Shown: positions 46,701-57,488, counted from the first letter of the stretch. The stretch is DNA of 64,000 bases from Debaryomyces hansenii CBS767 (GCF_000006445.2 NC_006048.2:372001-436000); one strand, 5' to 3'. Made by a program: numbers and translations. The notes: a model not told the origin generated them from the letters alone.

Positions 46701-48782
46701 ATGATTACTATACCTCTTTCGAAAGAAAATTTTAACCAAGTGATCCCAATCCCTACTCTTCAAGATTTGGCGGCTAATTCATCAAATTCAGATCAACAAT
46801 CAAATAATATAGAAAATGATATTGATTATTTACTTCATTGGTTAAGTCCATTTTGGCCAGACAATAGGGTGTTTAACGAGCCATCTCAAAGGGTCAAATC
46901 TGCTGTTAGGAGCTGTCTCAGGGACGAGTCTAGTCAATTAGATTTCGTTAAGTTGTACGGAAATTCGATCAAACCAAGATTTTTTGAAGAACTATCACCA
47001 GTACTATTGGATGATAGGGTTTTATTAACTGAAGCGATAGATAAAATTAAGTTTATAAAAGACTACTACAACCAATACATCAAGTATTTGAATTTAAATA
47101 AATTGCCTTATGATATACTTAATAGGAATCTAAATTCGTTGTTTCATTCAATATTAGTCGAAAATAAGCAATCCAAATTCATAAAAAACTTGACTAATTA
47201 CTTATATGAAATGTTGTTCGGTGATGAAAAATGCCTACATGGTTCTGTCCATGGCTACATTCTGGTTTTGTTATCGATTGAATTAATCGATGAATTAAAT
47301 TCAATAATAATACGCTTGTCAATTAAACAGATAAAAGATTATATACTTGCCACATGCACAAAAGTATGGGATAAACCATTGTTAGAAGAGATTAACTGTT
47401 GGATTAAACTGGATTTATTTCCCAGTTTTAATTTGATAATGAGGCTATCAAACTTTGATTTCTCAGAGAAGTATTTGTACGATTTAATCAAGATTGCACA
47501 TGATGAACTAGTCTCATTAAGAATTAAAGAAATATTTGGCTTAGTGGTGGATTATCCAAATTCCTATATTGCATTATCAGAATTACATCAATGTCTACTG
47601 TTCAAGTTCAACTCTCATAATACCGGTACCAATATATCTAACTTGAGCACTGTTATTAATTCTAACATAAATACATCTGAGATTGATTCGGCAAATTCAT
47701 TAATAACTATTTCGAATTTCTCATCTATACTTATAAACAATTCAGCGAATTCTCAAGCATATCAAAGAGCTAAGTTGGTAGATACATTTATACAATTATG
47801 TCATGAAGAATTACTTCATTCTGGAGCAAATACTGTGAATGTCATTACCTGTTACACATCTACAATCAAATCATTTTTGATTATTGATCCTAAGGGTGTG
47901 TTACTCGATAGAGTAGTGAGACCAATCAGAAGATATTTGAAAACAAGAGAAGATATTATTATTAAACTAGTACATGGCTTATTGGACCAAAGTGAAAGCA
48001 ACGATTTACTCGAATTAGCTCAAGAATTAAGAAATGGGACGAAAAAAACGGTTATAGCCGATGATCTTATGGATTTAACTTGGGTCCCTGATCCTATTGA
48101 CGCATTGCCTGACTTCAAAAAGAGTAAAATGACCGATATAATAGAATCATTAATATCAATCTTTGACCTGAAAGAAATATTTATTAACGAGTTCACTCAA
48201 TTATTTGGTGAGAGGTTGATTAATTTGCACGATTATGATGTCAAAGATGTAACTGATCATTTAGATCTACTAAAATTACGATTCGGAGAAAACGAATTCA
48301 CAACGTTAGATATTATGATTAAAGATATCGAACAAAGTAAAATAACAAATGAAAAAATAAATTACAGAAATGAATACTCTTTTCATTCTACAATTCTTTC
48401 CCATTTATACTGGCCAACAGTTTGTGAAAATGTTTCCCATAATGATAGCTTCAAATTACCTGATACTATTTCGAATCAGTTTGAAAAGTTTGATAAAGAA
48501 TTTGCTGGAGTTAAAAAGGGTCGAGGCTTGAAGTTACTTCCTAGTCTCGGCTTGGTCAGACTTGAATTACTGATAAGAAATACGAAATTACTGTTTGAAG
48601 TAACACCTGATAAAGCGTCCATAATATCATTATTTCATGACAAGGTTGATGAATTGAGATTGACAAATATAGCTAGTCAGTTAGATATGCAGCCATATGT
48701 TGCTTCAAAAGCTATAGACTACTGGATAAAGCAGAATGTTTTAACGGAAACATCTAAAGGAATATACAAGGTAAACGAATGA
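46701..48782 (+). CDS. APC2: APC2, cullin subunit of the anaphase-promoting complex
   Basis: A 693-residue Apc2. The C-terminal half carries the cullin-homology region, and the last 60 residues form the APC2 winged-helix (ASIISLFHDKVDELRLTNIASQLDM... WIKQNVLTETSKGIYKV). Apc2 holds the RING subunit Apc11 in the APC/C, the ubiquitin ligase that drives mitotic exit. The frame is continuous from ATG 46701. It is divergent from DCN1 with about 170 bases between the starts. Confidence 0.85.
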   Translation: MITIPLSKENFNQVIPIPTLQDLAANSSNSDQQSNNIENDIDYLLHWLSPFWPDNRVFNEPSQRVKSAVRSCLRDESSQLDFVKLYGNSIKPRFFEELSPVLLDDRVLLTEAIDKIKFIKDYYNQYIKYLNLNKLPYDILNRNLNSLFHSILVENKQSKFIKNLTNYLYEMLFGDEKCLHGSVHGYILVLLSIELIDELNSIIIRLSIKQIKDYILATCTKVWDKPLLEEINCWIKLDLFPSFNLIMRLSNFDFSEKYLYDLIKIAHDELVSLRIKEIFGLVVDYPNSYIALSELHQCLLFKFNSHNTGTNISNLSTVINSNINTSEIDSANSLITISNFSSILINNSANSQAYQRAKLVDTFIQLCHEELLHSGANTVNVITCYTSTIKSFLIIDPKGVLLDRVVRPIRRYLKTREDIIIKLVHGLLDQSESNDLLELAQELRNGTKKTVIADDLMDLTWVPDPIDALPDFKKSKMTDIIESLISIFDLKEIFINEFTQLFGERLINLHDYDVKDVTDHLDLLKLRFGENEFTTLDIMIKDIEQSKITNEKINYRNEYSFHSTILSHLYWPTVCENVSHNDSFKLPDTISNQFEKFDKEFAGVKKGRGLKLLPSLGLVRLELLIRNTKLLFEVTPDKASIISLFHDKVDELRLTNIASQLDMQPYVASKAIDYWIKQNVLTETSKGIYKVNE

Positions 48783-48859
48783 TAAAAGAATATAAATCAA
48801 CACAGCGAATAATAACATAGATATATTTTAGTCTTAGAAAGTAATATATACGACGTATA

Positions 48860-50437
48860 CTAATTAATATTTCCATTTACTGATTTAGATATTTCAACTC
48901 CAGAAACTTTTTGATTATAACTAGGATTTGGTTGCCATTTCCTTGTAGTTCTAATTTCATCCATTGCGTATCCTGGAATTCTAATATTCCAATTTCTTTC
49001 TAAATGTAACTGAACGTCTCTGACATCAACAGAATCTACTTTACGGTGTTTTGCTAGTCTACAAGCAAACCCCGTAACGGAAGTTATAAATTCGTCAGCA
49101 AGATCAAGTAAAAGTTCTTCAACATCACCATCAATATTGGTCTTACCATCACCTTCATCAGCCCCTATATTATTGACTAGTTCAGATAATTTCCTCTTAG
49201 TTAAGACCCTACCACCATTATCCGGGATAGCGCCACCTGCACCAGAGCTAGAAAGATCGTACGTTGGCAATTTTAATATAGCAGGAGTCCCTAAAATTTG
49301 GCCTATACCATTAGCAACACCACTGGATAAGGTGGCTCTATTATTGTTGCTTGTTGGTTTCAACGTCACGGCAGTTGGAGGCTTTACATTTATGGAACTA
49401 GAAATAGGAATCGACGGAACGCTTGGCTTTGTAATTCCTGATAAGTTAATTGGCGGCACCCCATGAGAAGAAGATTGCAGACCAGGTCCAGACTTGCTAG
49501 GCGTGGCATTTACGTTAGTTGGTGGTGGTGATACAGACTTACCCTTGGCTGAAACTGATGCTTGTTTGTTTGACAAGTTACCGACGTCCGGAGGGAGAGA
49601 GCCTTGTTTAGGCATAGATGGAGAACTTATGCCTTGCGGAGCACTATTTCCTATCAGTGGAACTCTTTGATTGGCAACAGTACCAGGCGTTGGCGCATTA
49701 CTCATCCCTGGAGCACTTGTAATATTTGACTTAGCCTGTTCAACTAATTGAGACTTAATATATATAGCATATCTTTGATATTGCGCATATTTGCTTTTCA
49801 ATTCAGTTAATTGGCTTTCTATAGACGTTACTTGCTCGGGATTTAAATTATAAGACTTCTTACTATTTTGAAGCTGCTGAATTTTCCTTTCAAACTCACC
49901 CAAGCGTGCTTTCGCTTGGTTAAATTTCTCGATCGTAGCTGCATTATTATTATTGCTGTTCGCTGGAATGCTAGGTACCGGCGAAGCTGAATTTGTTGGG
50001 GATTGGTGTATTGGCTGAGATTGGTTAAGCACTGGAGATTGTCCTTGTGGGGTTGGTTGTGGAGATGATTGTCTGTTAATAGGAGTTATACCTGCACTTG
50101 CTGGTTGATTAACCTGGTTTGATGTCCCTACAGGTTGTTGTTGTTGCTGTTGCTGTTGCTGTGCTTTCCTTGCATTTTGTTGATCTCTATAATTTAATAA
50201 CACTTGTTTAATGGATTCCGCTTTGGCGTAATGTTGCTGCGCCTTAGCAATATCATTTCCCGCCGCTTTTGCTAGACTAACTTCATTTCTTAACGCTTGC
50301 GCTAATTGATTCACTTGACTAGGTTGGATTGAGACAGGCCTTTGAGCCATTTGTCTATTCTGAAGATTTGGTGTAGAGGCACCAGAATCTGGATTTCCAG
50401 ACGTATTCATGTTCTCACCACTATTATTGTTATTCAT
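48860..50437 (-). CDS. TAF12: TAF12, TFIID/SAGA subunit
   Basis: A 525-residue TAF12. The C-terminal histone fold (RVLTKRKLSELVNNIGAD... LADEFITSVTGFACRLAKHRK... DVQLHLERNWNIRIPG) lies at about residues 405-495 and pairs with TAF4 in TFIID. The N-terminal three quarters are Gln/Asn/Pro/Ser-rich, with a short poly-Q. The start is placed at ATG 50437 (MNNNNSG), because the longer frame begins at a non-ATG. A palindromic TCACGTGA lies at 50551-50558, about 115 bases upstream. Confidence 0.93.
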   Translation of the reverse strand: MNNNNSGENMNTSGNPDSGASTPNLQNRQMAQRPVSIQPSQVNQLAQALRNEVSLAKAAGNDIAKAQQHYAKAESIKQVLLNYRDQQNARKAQQQQQQQQQPVGTSNQVNQPASAGITPINRQSSPQPTPQGQSPVLNQSQPIHQSPTNSASPVPSIPANSNNNNAATIEKFNQAKARLGEFERKIQQLQNSKKSYNLNPEQVTSIESQLTELKSKYAQYQRYAIYIKSQLVEQAKSNITSAPGMSNAPTPGTVANQRVPLIGNSAPQGISSPSMPKQGSLPPDVGNLSNKQASVSAKGKSVSPPPTNVNATPSKSGPGLQSSSHGVPPINLSGITKPSVPSIPISSSINVKPPTAVTLKPTSNNNRATLSSGVANGIGQILGTPAILKLPTYDLSSSGAGGAIPDNGGRVLTKRKLSELVNNIGADEGDGKTNIDGDVEELLLDLADEFITSVTGFACRLAKHRKVDSVDVRDVQLHLERNWNIRIPGYAMDEIRTTRKWQPNPSYNQKVSGVEISKSVNGNIN

Positions 50438-50550
50438 TATGCAAAATACGATAGATAGATTCAATATTAAGTACCAGTGATTACAGCCAATATAGTAGTA
50501 ATCATTATATCTTTGATGGTTTATTCTACGAGAAAGTCTTGAATAAAAGT

Positions 50551-50558
50551 TCACGTGA
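50551..50558. promoter_or_regulatory. TCACGTGA box upstream of TAF12
   Basis: A perfect TCACGTGA palindrome lies in the TAF12-OPT spacer, about 115 bases upstream of the TAF12 start and about 60 bases from the OPT stop. It matches the Cbf1-type site. Confidence 0.5.
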
Positions 50559-50614
50559 TTCGCTAAACAAATAGTATGATAACTAGCTCTATAGTAACTG
50601 TATGTATAAGTATG

Positions 50615-52951
50615 TTAGAGAGCAAAACAACGTTCGACACTCTGTTCATTATTACCCCACCAAGGTGGCATCCTAATCGTTCTTCCAAATGAAAAAAGTA
50701 AAAATATTAGTAAGACTGCAAAATTATACCCAGTATCAAATGCAGCAGCAAGAATGTAATTGTATGATTTCCACAAAGAATGTCTATAATTGTATGCCCA
50801 GTACATTGTGACTGTTCCACCTATAAACTTAGAAGCATAACCAGTCGAAAGATTACCGTAAAATGTACTCAAGGTTGAAAAGAAAACAGTAGTATTCCAT
50901 AAACGGAATTTTAACCGTGAATTGGGAAATTTTCTGTGTAAAATATATAATGCAACAGGAGCTATAGCTCCTAAAAGGAAGCCGTAGGGTAGTAATGGAT
51001 AGTGATAAAATAGCCTCTTTGGTCCCAAAATGACATAATTGATTGTATTAGTGTGATATGATGTAATTGTTTGCCCTGTCCATTGGTGCAAGGGATCCTC
51101 CTTAGTTCCATCAAGATATTCTCGCTTAGTGTCAAGAACCCATCTTAGAGCAATGTAGTTGAATGGAACACCAATAATCTCTCCATATATTTGAGAAAAA
51201 AAGACTGCTTTAGGAGGCAAGTGTATGTAGAATCCTAGTCTCATACAAAGCAAATGATACTGGGCTCGATACCAAGCACTTCCTGATATTGCACCAAATA
51301 CAACTGCACTTACTGGATGAACCGACTTCATATTCTGTACCATATAACCATAAAATAGCTCGTTGAAGGTACCAATGGCTAATTGGAAATTAGATAATGC
51401 ATACAACCAGCTTAAGGGCGTAACAATGATAGAACCTAAAGCTAATGCAACAATGCAACACCACCAAGGCAAAAACATCTGTCCTGATAGAAAAATAAAC
51501 ATTAATGTTGAAAATGAAATAATGAATAAAATTAAATACCAAAACATAGGTACTTCTTCATATTTGGATTGTAGTTTGTTTAGTCTATCTGTATACTGTA
51601 AATGAATAGAAGTGAAACCACCATTTTGATCCTTTGTCGTGTAAGTATTTCTCAAAACATTAAGAGAGTTTTTCATTTGGTCATAGCCAAACAATACAAC
51701 CCAGACTATCCCACTAATATAAGCAGCATAATCAAAAAACATATTCCACGCTCTTTGCGCTCCCAAATTCACAGGACCATAATATTTATAGGCGGTCATA
51801 TTCAATCTCAAATCATCAGTCAATAACTCATCAGTGGGGTATCGCGTTCCATTACTCAAGAATAAGGAATTTGACATAAGCCCGTGTTTAAATGAAGTAA
51901 CGCCACCCCATTTCACCAACGGAATCATAATCCATGCACCTAATACGAATCCCAAAAACTGAATAACCTGAATCCAGTATGGATATAACATAATAGATGA
52001 TGTTATATTTGCCCAGTCTAAGGAAAAATTAAGAACTCCCATACCACCCATGCCGGATCCTATAAAGTTGACCGTTTTGTTATAGGGCGCAATCCAACAA
52101 AGTATTGCCAAAGATGACGTGAGTGGAAAAGCGAATTCTGGAAGAAATTCCCAAATTGTTACTGCTAATAAGACATAGAAGAATACTTTCATTTGCATGG
52201 AGCCATGTTTTGAATCTCTGTCTGATCTGGCCTGTGATTGCAAAAGGGTAGTTTGCATTAAAGCCTGAGGCCATGTAAACTGTGGGTCGTATAGAACAAA
52301 ACATTTAGCTATGGCTGCATAAGAGTATCCAATAAACACAATGGCCCACATAAATAGTATTGCAATCGCTGCATTTACCTTTTCATTAAAATGTAACTCA
52401 GCCAAAGAAATAGCATTAGTAGCTAAATTACCAGTTGCACCACTATTAGCAGTGATTGTTATCATTGCTGTTTCCTTTATGGACCAAGGACCGGGGTTTA
52501 AATTGAATTCAAAGCCACATACATTGACATTCTTCTTCGGAAGAGTTTTCGCCATCCATTTACCAGCCCAATGGGAAACAATCTGAACAAAAAATATCGA
52601 ATATACTGCAGACGTAGTTCGGTACGAATTCATAGTATCAAGAAACGCTCCAGGTACAATAAAAATTGTAGATAGTATAAAATAACGAAATGTCATTACT
52701 GGTATATTGGGATCATCTTCTAAGGGAACAGACTCTCGAACGACCTTTGGTAACTCTAAAACATCATTATTCAACTCTATAGACTGCAAATTTTCCTCGT
52801 CCGTAGAGCCATATATCTTCTTATAATTTCGTTTAGCGACAGAGCTTGATGTAGAAAGAAGTGAATCTGTTTGATCTTCATTTTGCGAATCATTCAGCTC
52901 GTTATGATTCATTACTCTGTTATCTGTACTTACGCTGTTTGGATTGCTCAT
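50615..52951 (-). CDS. OPT-family oligopeptide transporter
   Basis: A 778-residue transporter of the OPT family. About 14-16 membrane segments fill residues 90-760. Family hallmarks include the FNLNPGPWSIKETAMITI segment near 148, SGSAWYRAQYHLLCMRLGFYIHLPPK near 540-565 and the C-terminal GRTIRMPPWWGN. OPT proteins import oligopeptides, often glutathione, with protons at the plasma membrane; the substrate here is not readable. A polar N-terminal tail of about 85 residues precedes the first span. TCACGTGA sits upstream. Confidence 0.88.
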   Translation of the reverse strand: MSNPNSVSTDNRVMNHNELNDSQNEDQTDSLLSTSSSVAKRNYKKIYGSTDEENLQSIELNNDVLELPKVVRESVPLEDDPNIPVMTFRYFILSTIFIVPGAFLDTMNSYRTTSAVYSIFFVQIVSHWAGKWMAKTLPKKNVNVCGFEFNLNPGPWSIKETAMITITANSGATGNLATNAISLAELHFNEKVNAAIAILFMWAIVFIGYSYAAIAKCFVLYDPQFTWPQALMQTTLLQSQARSDRDSKHGSMQMKVFFYVLLAVTIWEFLPEFAFPLTSSLAILCWIAPYNKTVNFIGSGMGGMGVLNFSLDWANITSSIMLYPYWIQVIQFLGFVLGAWIMIPLVKWGGVTSFKHGLMSNSLFLSNGTRYPTDELLTDDLRLNMTAYKYYGPVNLGAQRAWNMFFDYAAYISGIVWVVLFGYDQMKNSLNVLRNTYTTKDQNGGFTSIHLQYTDRLNKLQSKYEEVPMFWYLILFIISFSTLMFIFLSGQMFLPWWCCIVALALGSIIVTPLSWLYALSNFQLAIGTFNELFYGYMVQNMKSVHPVSAVVFGAISGSAWYRAQYHLLCMRLGFYIHLPPKAVFFSQIYGEIIGVPFNYIALRWVLDTKREYLDGTKEDPLHQWTGQTITSYHTNTINYVILGPKRLFYHYPLLPYGFLLGAIAPVALYILHRKFPNSRLKFRLWNTTVFFSTLSTFYGNLSTGYASKFIGGTVTMYWAYNYRHSLWKSYNYILAAAFDTGYNFAVLLIFLLFSFGRTIRMPPWWGNNEQSVERCFAL

Positions 52952-53080
52952 TCCAAACTTTTCAAATCATCAATTACACCTTCTCTATCTTGTCAATCAA
53001 AGTTTATTGTCTATCTATACTATTATACACTATGATAAGATCAAATATTTCTATAGTGATTAGAAATACAATTAGTGATA

Positions 53081-53088
53081 TCACGTGA
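53081..53088. promoter_or_regulatory. TCACGTGA box upstream of OPT
   Basis: Perfect TCACGTGA in the short spacer between the OPT gene and the helicase gene, 130 bases upstream of the OPT start and 6 bases from the helicase stop. It is a second copy of the TAF12 element. Confidence 0.5.
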
Positions 53089-53094
53089 ATTTCT

Positions 53095-56000
53095 TTAAAT
53101 ATTTAAGATCCTTTCAATTACAACCAATATTTCGTCATTAGAACTTGTCGAACCATCTTCATTCCCGGAATAATGGGGATTTGAGAGTTTATCTTCTATC
53201 AAGGAGTCTAGCAAAATCCTAAGTCTCTTTATAAGAACACCATTTTTACACCACGTTCTAATAGGCATCCAATTATCTAATACGATACCTGGAGATGATT
53301 TTCCAGAAGTAACCTGGCTTGTCATGTCGTAGGCGATATCCCCTCCGAATAATAATGCAGCTATAGTACTTGTTGGGGTTATATCACGCAAATAGAGCTT
53401 TTGTGTGTAATGCGATGTACCATAAGCTACAAATGTTGCTTTTGCGGCATTACTACTACCTGGAACTCTAGGTTTAAGATCCTTATACATTTGACGGACT
53501 TTATTGATATCCTCCTCATTAGTAAAATCCTCATTGCTAGGTGTATTCGAATCATTCACATTATTTGTCTCAAATAAGACAGACGAAGGATGAAGAAATG
53601 CCCTTGTGGCTGGTAAAACATCATTTGCCTCCACTCCATTCTTAACATTGTCAATATAATTCTCATTCCGAATCCAGAATTTCGTCTGTTTAGCGTCAGG
53701 ATCAATTTCAACAGCCCCCACTAACGACTGAACATACTTGGGGTCAGGAAGCTGTACCCTGGCAATTTGAGGATAGAATGATGATGCAATAATTGCTCTT
53801 ACAATAGAATAATTTTCGTTATTCCTATTTAGTGACTTGTGGCCCTCATTATTTGAATTTCTTGGATTGTAGTTTATAGCAACAAATCCAATGTCCTTCA
53901 AAATGGAAATATATTGTGTTCTTGTTGATGCAATTTCTTTTAGAGTCAAATATGATAAGAAGTTTTCGTTAAGAAATTTCTTTGCATTTTTACTTTCGCC
54001 TTTCAAATCTTCATATTGCCTGAATGCATTGGCCATTCCAATTAAATCCCCTTGACCTTTGGAAAATGAATTTTGTGTCTGCTTGATTCTTTCTCTATTT
54101 TCAAAATTATTCAAAAATGGACTCCCTGTTGATCGTATTGATGCCAACGTTAAGCAGATCTCTAAACATCCAAATATACATCCAAAAATCAATAATTTAC
54201 CACTAAGTAGATCTGTAGGTAACAATGACAAGTAATTACCTAAGTGAGATAAATTATCCTTATTCAATGCACCAATCTCTGTTAAAACTTTCTTTGATTT
54301 AGATAAAGAATGTTGATCAGGAGGATCTAAACCGCCACTCAAAAACTCCTCAACTTTCTTAATACCCATGGCTTTAACAACCAAATATAAATTTTCCAAT
54401 CTTGTTCTCTTGATTTCGGGAATTGGCTGATCAAGCATTCCAGTCTCGGTTTCTTTTGTGTATAAGTGGTAACAATTACCATTAGTTATACGACCTGATC
54501 TTCCCCTTCTTTGACTAACTTCCGCTTTTGAACACCAATTCTCAATTAATTTTGTTGTATGTATCTTGGAATCAAAAAATAGCGTCTTTGATCTTCCACT
54601 ATCAATAACAACAACACAGTCAGGGATTGTGATAGAAGTTTCAGCCACATTAGTAGAAACCACTATCTTTCTGACATCTTTGGGTGGAATTTTAAAAACT
54701 CTCTTCTGATCTATGGAAGATAATGCCGAATGCAAAGGTAAACACCAATTTTTCCTTCTGCTTTCATCAAAAGCCTTTTCAATGTTTCTAATGCAATGAT
54801 TAATCTCCATAATACCAGGTAAAAATACTAAAATTGACCCTTTATTTCTGTCCTCTGATAATTCTTTATCGATCTTTAAACAAAGACTTGCTATTAAATC
54901 ATAATTAATATTTCCTTGTTTAAAAAAATGAGAATCAGCCTTGGGCTTTATAATCTGATCATTTGTAGTAATGGTATAATCCAAGTCATTTAAAATTGAA
55001 TCCAAATAATAGTCCTCGATAGGAAATGTTCGTCCTTCAATATGAATATGATTTAGATCCATGTTGAAAAAATTGCGAAATTTATCGACACTAATGGTAG
55101 CTGACATTAGGATAATTTTTAATTTTGGAAATTTCTTCATTATCTTTTTCAAAATAACCAAAAGGAAGTCACTATCAACGGATCTTTCGTGTACTTCATC
55201 TATGAAAATGTATTGCAATTTATTAAAGATCCCAATTTCATTTTGATCCGAAGAGGTCATAAGAGATTGGAGCATTCTTAATAAAACCCCCGTAGTAACA
55301 AAAGATATTCTTGTTCCATTAGAAGTTTTATTTTCGCCTCTAATGATATATCCCGTCTCCTTACCTAGATCATCGTTTCTTTCTTCAGAAATTCTCTCAG
55401 CTAAGCCAATTGTAGAAATACGCCTGGGCTGAGTACAGATAATCGAACTTTCAAAATCACCAGTAGAATTTAGATAGTCTAATATAAACTGTACGATTTG
55501 GGTAGATTTTCCCGACCCAGTTTCACCAGTTACAATGGTAACTTTATTTGAATTTATCACTGAGACTAACTGGTCTCTCTTTTTCCAAGCTGGTAATTCA
55601 CTTCTCTTTTTCAAAGAGTTCAATATTTCGTTAGACTTTAATTTCACTTGGTATTTCTTACTCAAGTTATCTATATCTTCAGGCTGTAATTTTTTTTCTC
55701 TTTTATTTTTGAAAGCTTTCTTTGATGATATAGCTTGGTTTTTTTCTCTAGATGATTCTCTACTTAAGTCTCCTTGAATCAATGGGCCTGGATTATCAAT
55801 AATCATTGATATATTATCTTCTAACCATTCAACAATCGAGAATATATAACAGTCTCCTAGGAAACCATTCTTTATAATATATTGGATCAATTGTCTTAAA
55901 ATAGATAATTTAATATAATTTGCTAATTTGAAGGAGTTATTATTTACAATTAACTGGATACCGAGTAAGTCATTAGGATAGTTATCACTTTTGTATAACT

Positions 56001-57321
56001 TTAAACTTAATAAATCATCTTGTTTGAGGTTTTTTGAATTCAAGCTTATAGTAACTATCCTATTTTGGGAATTCTCAATGTAGTGAATCTTATTTGCATC
56101 AATCATTTGAATGCCATCTATCTCTTGCTCCCATAATTCTTGCGATTCGCCGAAATCTCCTGGTACCGGTGAGTATTCAACTATTCTATGAGTTAATTGT
56201 ACACAAGTCTTTAACTCGTCATTTTTATTTTCTTCAAGCGTTGTTAAAATCTCATCCATGTCAAAACCAGACTGACTCACTCTATTAACTAAATATTCAA
56301 ATTGAATATTCTTAGATATTTTCAAGGAAACACTAGAATCCTGATCTGATTTAGAGAAAAATGGAGGTAAATCGTCTTCGGGTATATGAAACAAGAGCCA
56401 TTCTAGCGAATCAATAAAACTTGAAGTATATTGGAATGATTCTTTGATATGACTTTCACGAAATCCTAATCGTACCAAACTGTGCAAATGTTCTTCATTA
56501 TTCTGCGAAGCGTCATCATCTAAAATCCAATTAATATGATTTTTAATAGAATTTTCAATTGAAATACGTAATTCAGATGGAAAATCAATGAATGGAGCAT
56601 TTGCCCAAACTTTCTTTGGAAATGAAGGACTATTGTGGTTCATATTTCCTTGTCTTTTCGTTGTTGACTTTAAATTTGGCAGAGTGCTCAGTGTCTTATT
56701 CGAAGATGAAATATTTACAGTTGGCTTACGAACTTTTAAATCATTCTGCTGTTTTTGTTCTTTTTCTTTTAAGAGCTGTTCAGATTTTGCCCTTTGCTCG
56801 AGAAAGACTGTGAATGGGTTACCATTATATATAACATCATGCTTCTCTTTGTTTGATTTCAATGTTTCTAAACGTTTCGTTTCTAAGTCTGACCAATAGT
56901 CCCGAAAAATCTTTGGTAAAATCATTTTCATATTCTTTACATAGTTTATTCTAAACAATGCATAAGTAGCCACATAATGACGGGCTTCATTTGTCGTTTC
57001 CTTTGGTTCATACATATCTGAATCCGGCATCATCTTAATGTGAATAACTTCCTTAGTCTTGGGGTTTTCCCAAGATAAATTAGCAATTCCTATAAAACCC
57101 TTAGATGTTTTCTTCATATCAAATATGACTTTTCCCCATTTTTGCTTCTGACAATGTTCGTGAAGTAAGGTAGCAGGTAACTTACCTGTCCAACCAAAAT
57201 TATCACCAATAGCCAAACCCCTTTGAGGCTTTTTGATCTCCTCTGGTTCTTCAATTGGCTTCTTATTCTTCCTCTTCTCCTTAACTTCCGGGGTTACTTC
57301 CTTCACCTTCTTTTTGGCCAT
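53095..57321 (-). CDS. DExH-box helicase, YLR419W/DHX29-like
   Basis: A 1408-residue DExH-box helicase. The N-terminal half carries the IKMMPDSDMYEPK segment and an RWD/UBA-like region near 250-450 of the kind found in DHX29-type proteins. The motor starts at about 590: Walker A GETGSGKST, QPRRIST, and DEVH (Asp708) in DEVHERSVDSDFLL, a motif II variant also seen in DHX29. Motif III is SAT, and QRRGRSGR ends the core. A C-terminal OB-type domain follows. Yeast YLR419W is its closest relative I know; a role in translation initiation or RNA remodelling is inferred, not shown. The start is ATG 57321; the frame upstream opens only with TTG. Confidence 0.9.
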   Translation of the reverse strand: MAKKKVKEVTPEVKEKRKNKKPIEEPEEIKKPQRGLAIGDNFGWTGKLPATLLHEHCQKQKWGKVIFDMKKTSKGFIGIANLSWENPKTKEVIHIKMMPDSDMYEPKETTNEARHYVATYALFRINYVKNMKMILPKIFRDYWSDLETKRLETLKSNKEKHDVIYNGNPFTVFLEQRAKSEQLLKEKEQKQQNDLKVRKPTVNISSSNKTLSTLPNLKSTTKRQGNMNHNSPSFPKKVWANAPFIDFPSELRISIENSIKNHINWILDDDASQNNEEHLHSLVRLGFRESHIKESFQYTSSFIDSLEWLLFHIPEDDLPPFFSKSDQDSSVSLKISKNIQFEYLVNRVSQSGFDMDEILTTLEENKNDELKTCVQLTHRIVEYSPVPGDFGESQELWEQEIDGIQMIDANKIHYIENSQNRIVTISLNSKNLKQDDLLSLKLYKSDNYPNDLLGIQLIVNNNSFKLANYIKLSILRQLIQYIIKNGFLGDCYIFSIVEWLEDNISMIIDNPGPLIQGDLSRESSREKNQAISSKKAFKNKREKKLQPEDIDNLSKKYQVKLKSNEILNSLKKRSELPAWKKRDQLVSVINSNKVTIVTGETGSGKSTQIVQFILDYLNSTGDFESSIICTQPRRISTIGLAERISEERNDDLGKETGYIIRGENKTSNGTRISFVTTGVLLRMLQSLMTSSDQNEIGIFNKLQYIFIDEVHERSVDSDFLLVILKKIMKKFPKLKIILMSATISVDKFRNFFNMDLNHIHIEGRTFPIEDYYLDSILNDLDYTITTNDQIIKPKADSHFFKQGNINYDLIASLCLKIDKELSEDRNKGSILVFLPGIMEINHCIRNIEKAFDESRRKNWCLPLHSALSSIDQKRVFKIPPKDVRKIVVSTNVAETSITIPDCVVVIDSGRSKTLFFDSKIHTTKLIENWCSKAEVSQRRGRSGRITNGNCYHLYTKETETGMLDQPIPEIKRTRLENLYLVVKAMGIKKVEEFLSGGLDPPDQHSLSKSKKVLTEIGALNKDNLSHLGNYLSLLPTDLLSGKLLIFGCIFGCLEICLTLASIRSTGSPFLNNFENRERIKQTQNSFSKGQGDLIGMANAFRQYEDLKGESKNAKKFLNENFLSYLTLKEIASTRTQYISILKDIGFVAINYNPRNSNNEGHKSLNRNNENYSIVRAIIASSFYPQIARVQLPDPKYVQSLVGAVEIDPDAKQTKFWIRNENYIDNVKNGVEANDVLPATRAFLHPSSVLFETNNVNDSNTPSNEDFTNEEDINKVRQMYKDLKPRVPGSSNAAKATFVAYGTSHYTQKLYLRDITPTSTIAALLFGGDIAYDMTSQVTSGKSSPGIVLDNWMPIRTWCKNGVLIKRLRILLDSLIEDKLSNPHYSGNEDGSTSSNDEILVVIERILNI

Positions 57322-57416
57322 AGTTATTGATAGTGATTTACCCAACCAGTATACTAGATGATGTAAAAAAAAAATCTGATTCTGAGATCAAGAAAAAATA
57401 AAAAAAATAAAGGAAT

Positions 57417-57488
57417 TGACACGGACAGGAATTGAACCTGCAACCCTTCGATCTGGAGTCGAAAGCTCTACCATTGAGCCACCGCATC
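57417..57488 (-). tRNA. tW(CCA): tRNA-Trp (CCA), no intron
   Basis: A 72-base tRNA on the minus strand. The 7-bp acceptor stem (GATGCGG with CCGTGTC, two G-U pairs) closes on discriminator A. The D arm reads GGCTCAATGGTAGAGC, the anticodon stem-loop TTCGA-CTCCAGA-TCGAA reads CCA, and the T arm holds GGTTCAATTCC. The body closely matches yeast tRNA-Trp. No intron interrupts the anticodon loop, unlike S. cerevisiae tRNA-Trp. A T-rich run just downstream fits RNA polymerase III termination. Confidence 0.94.
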
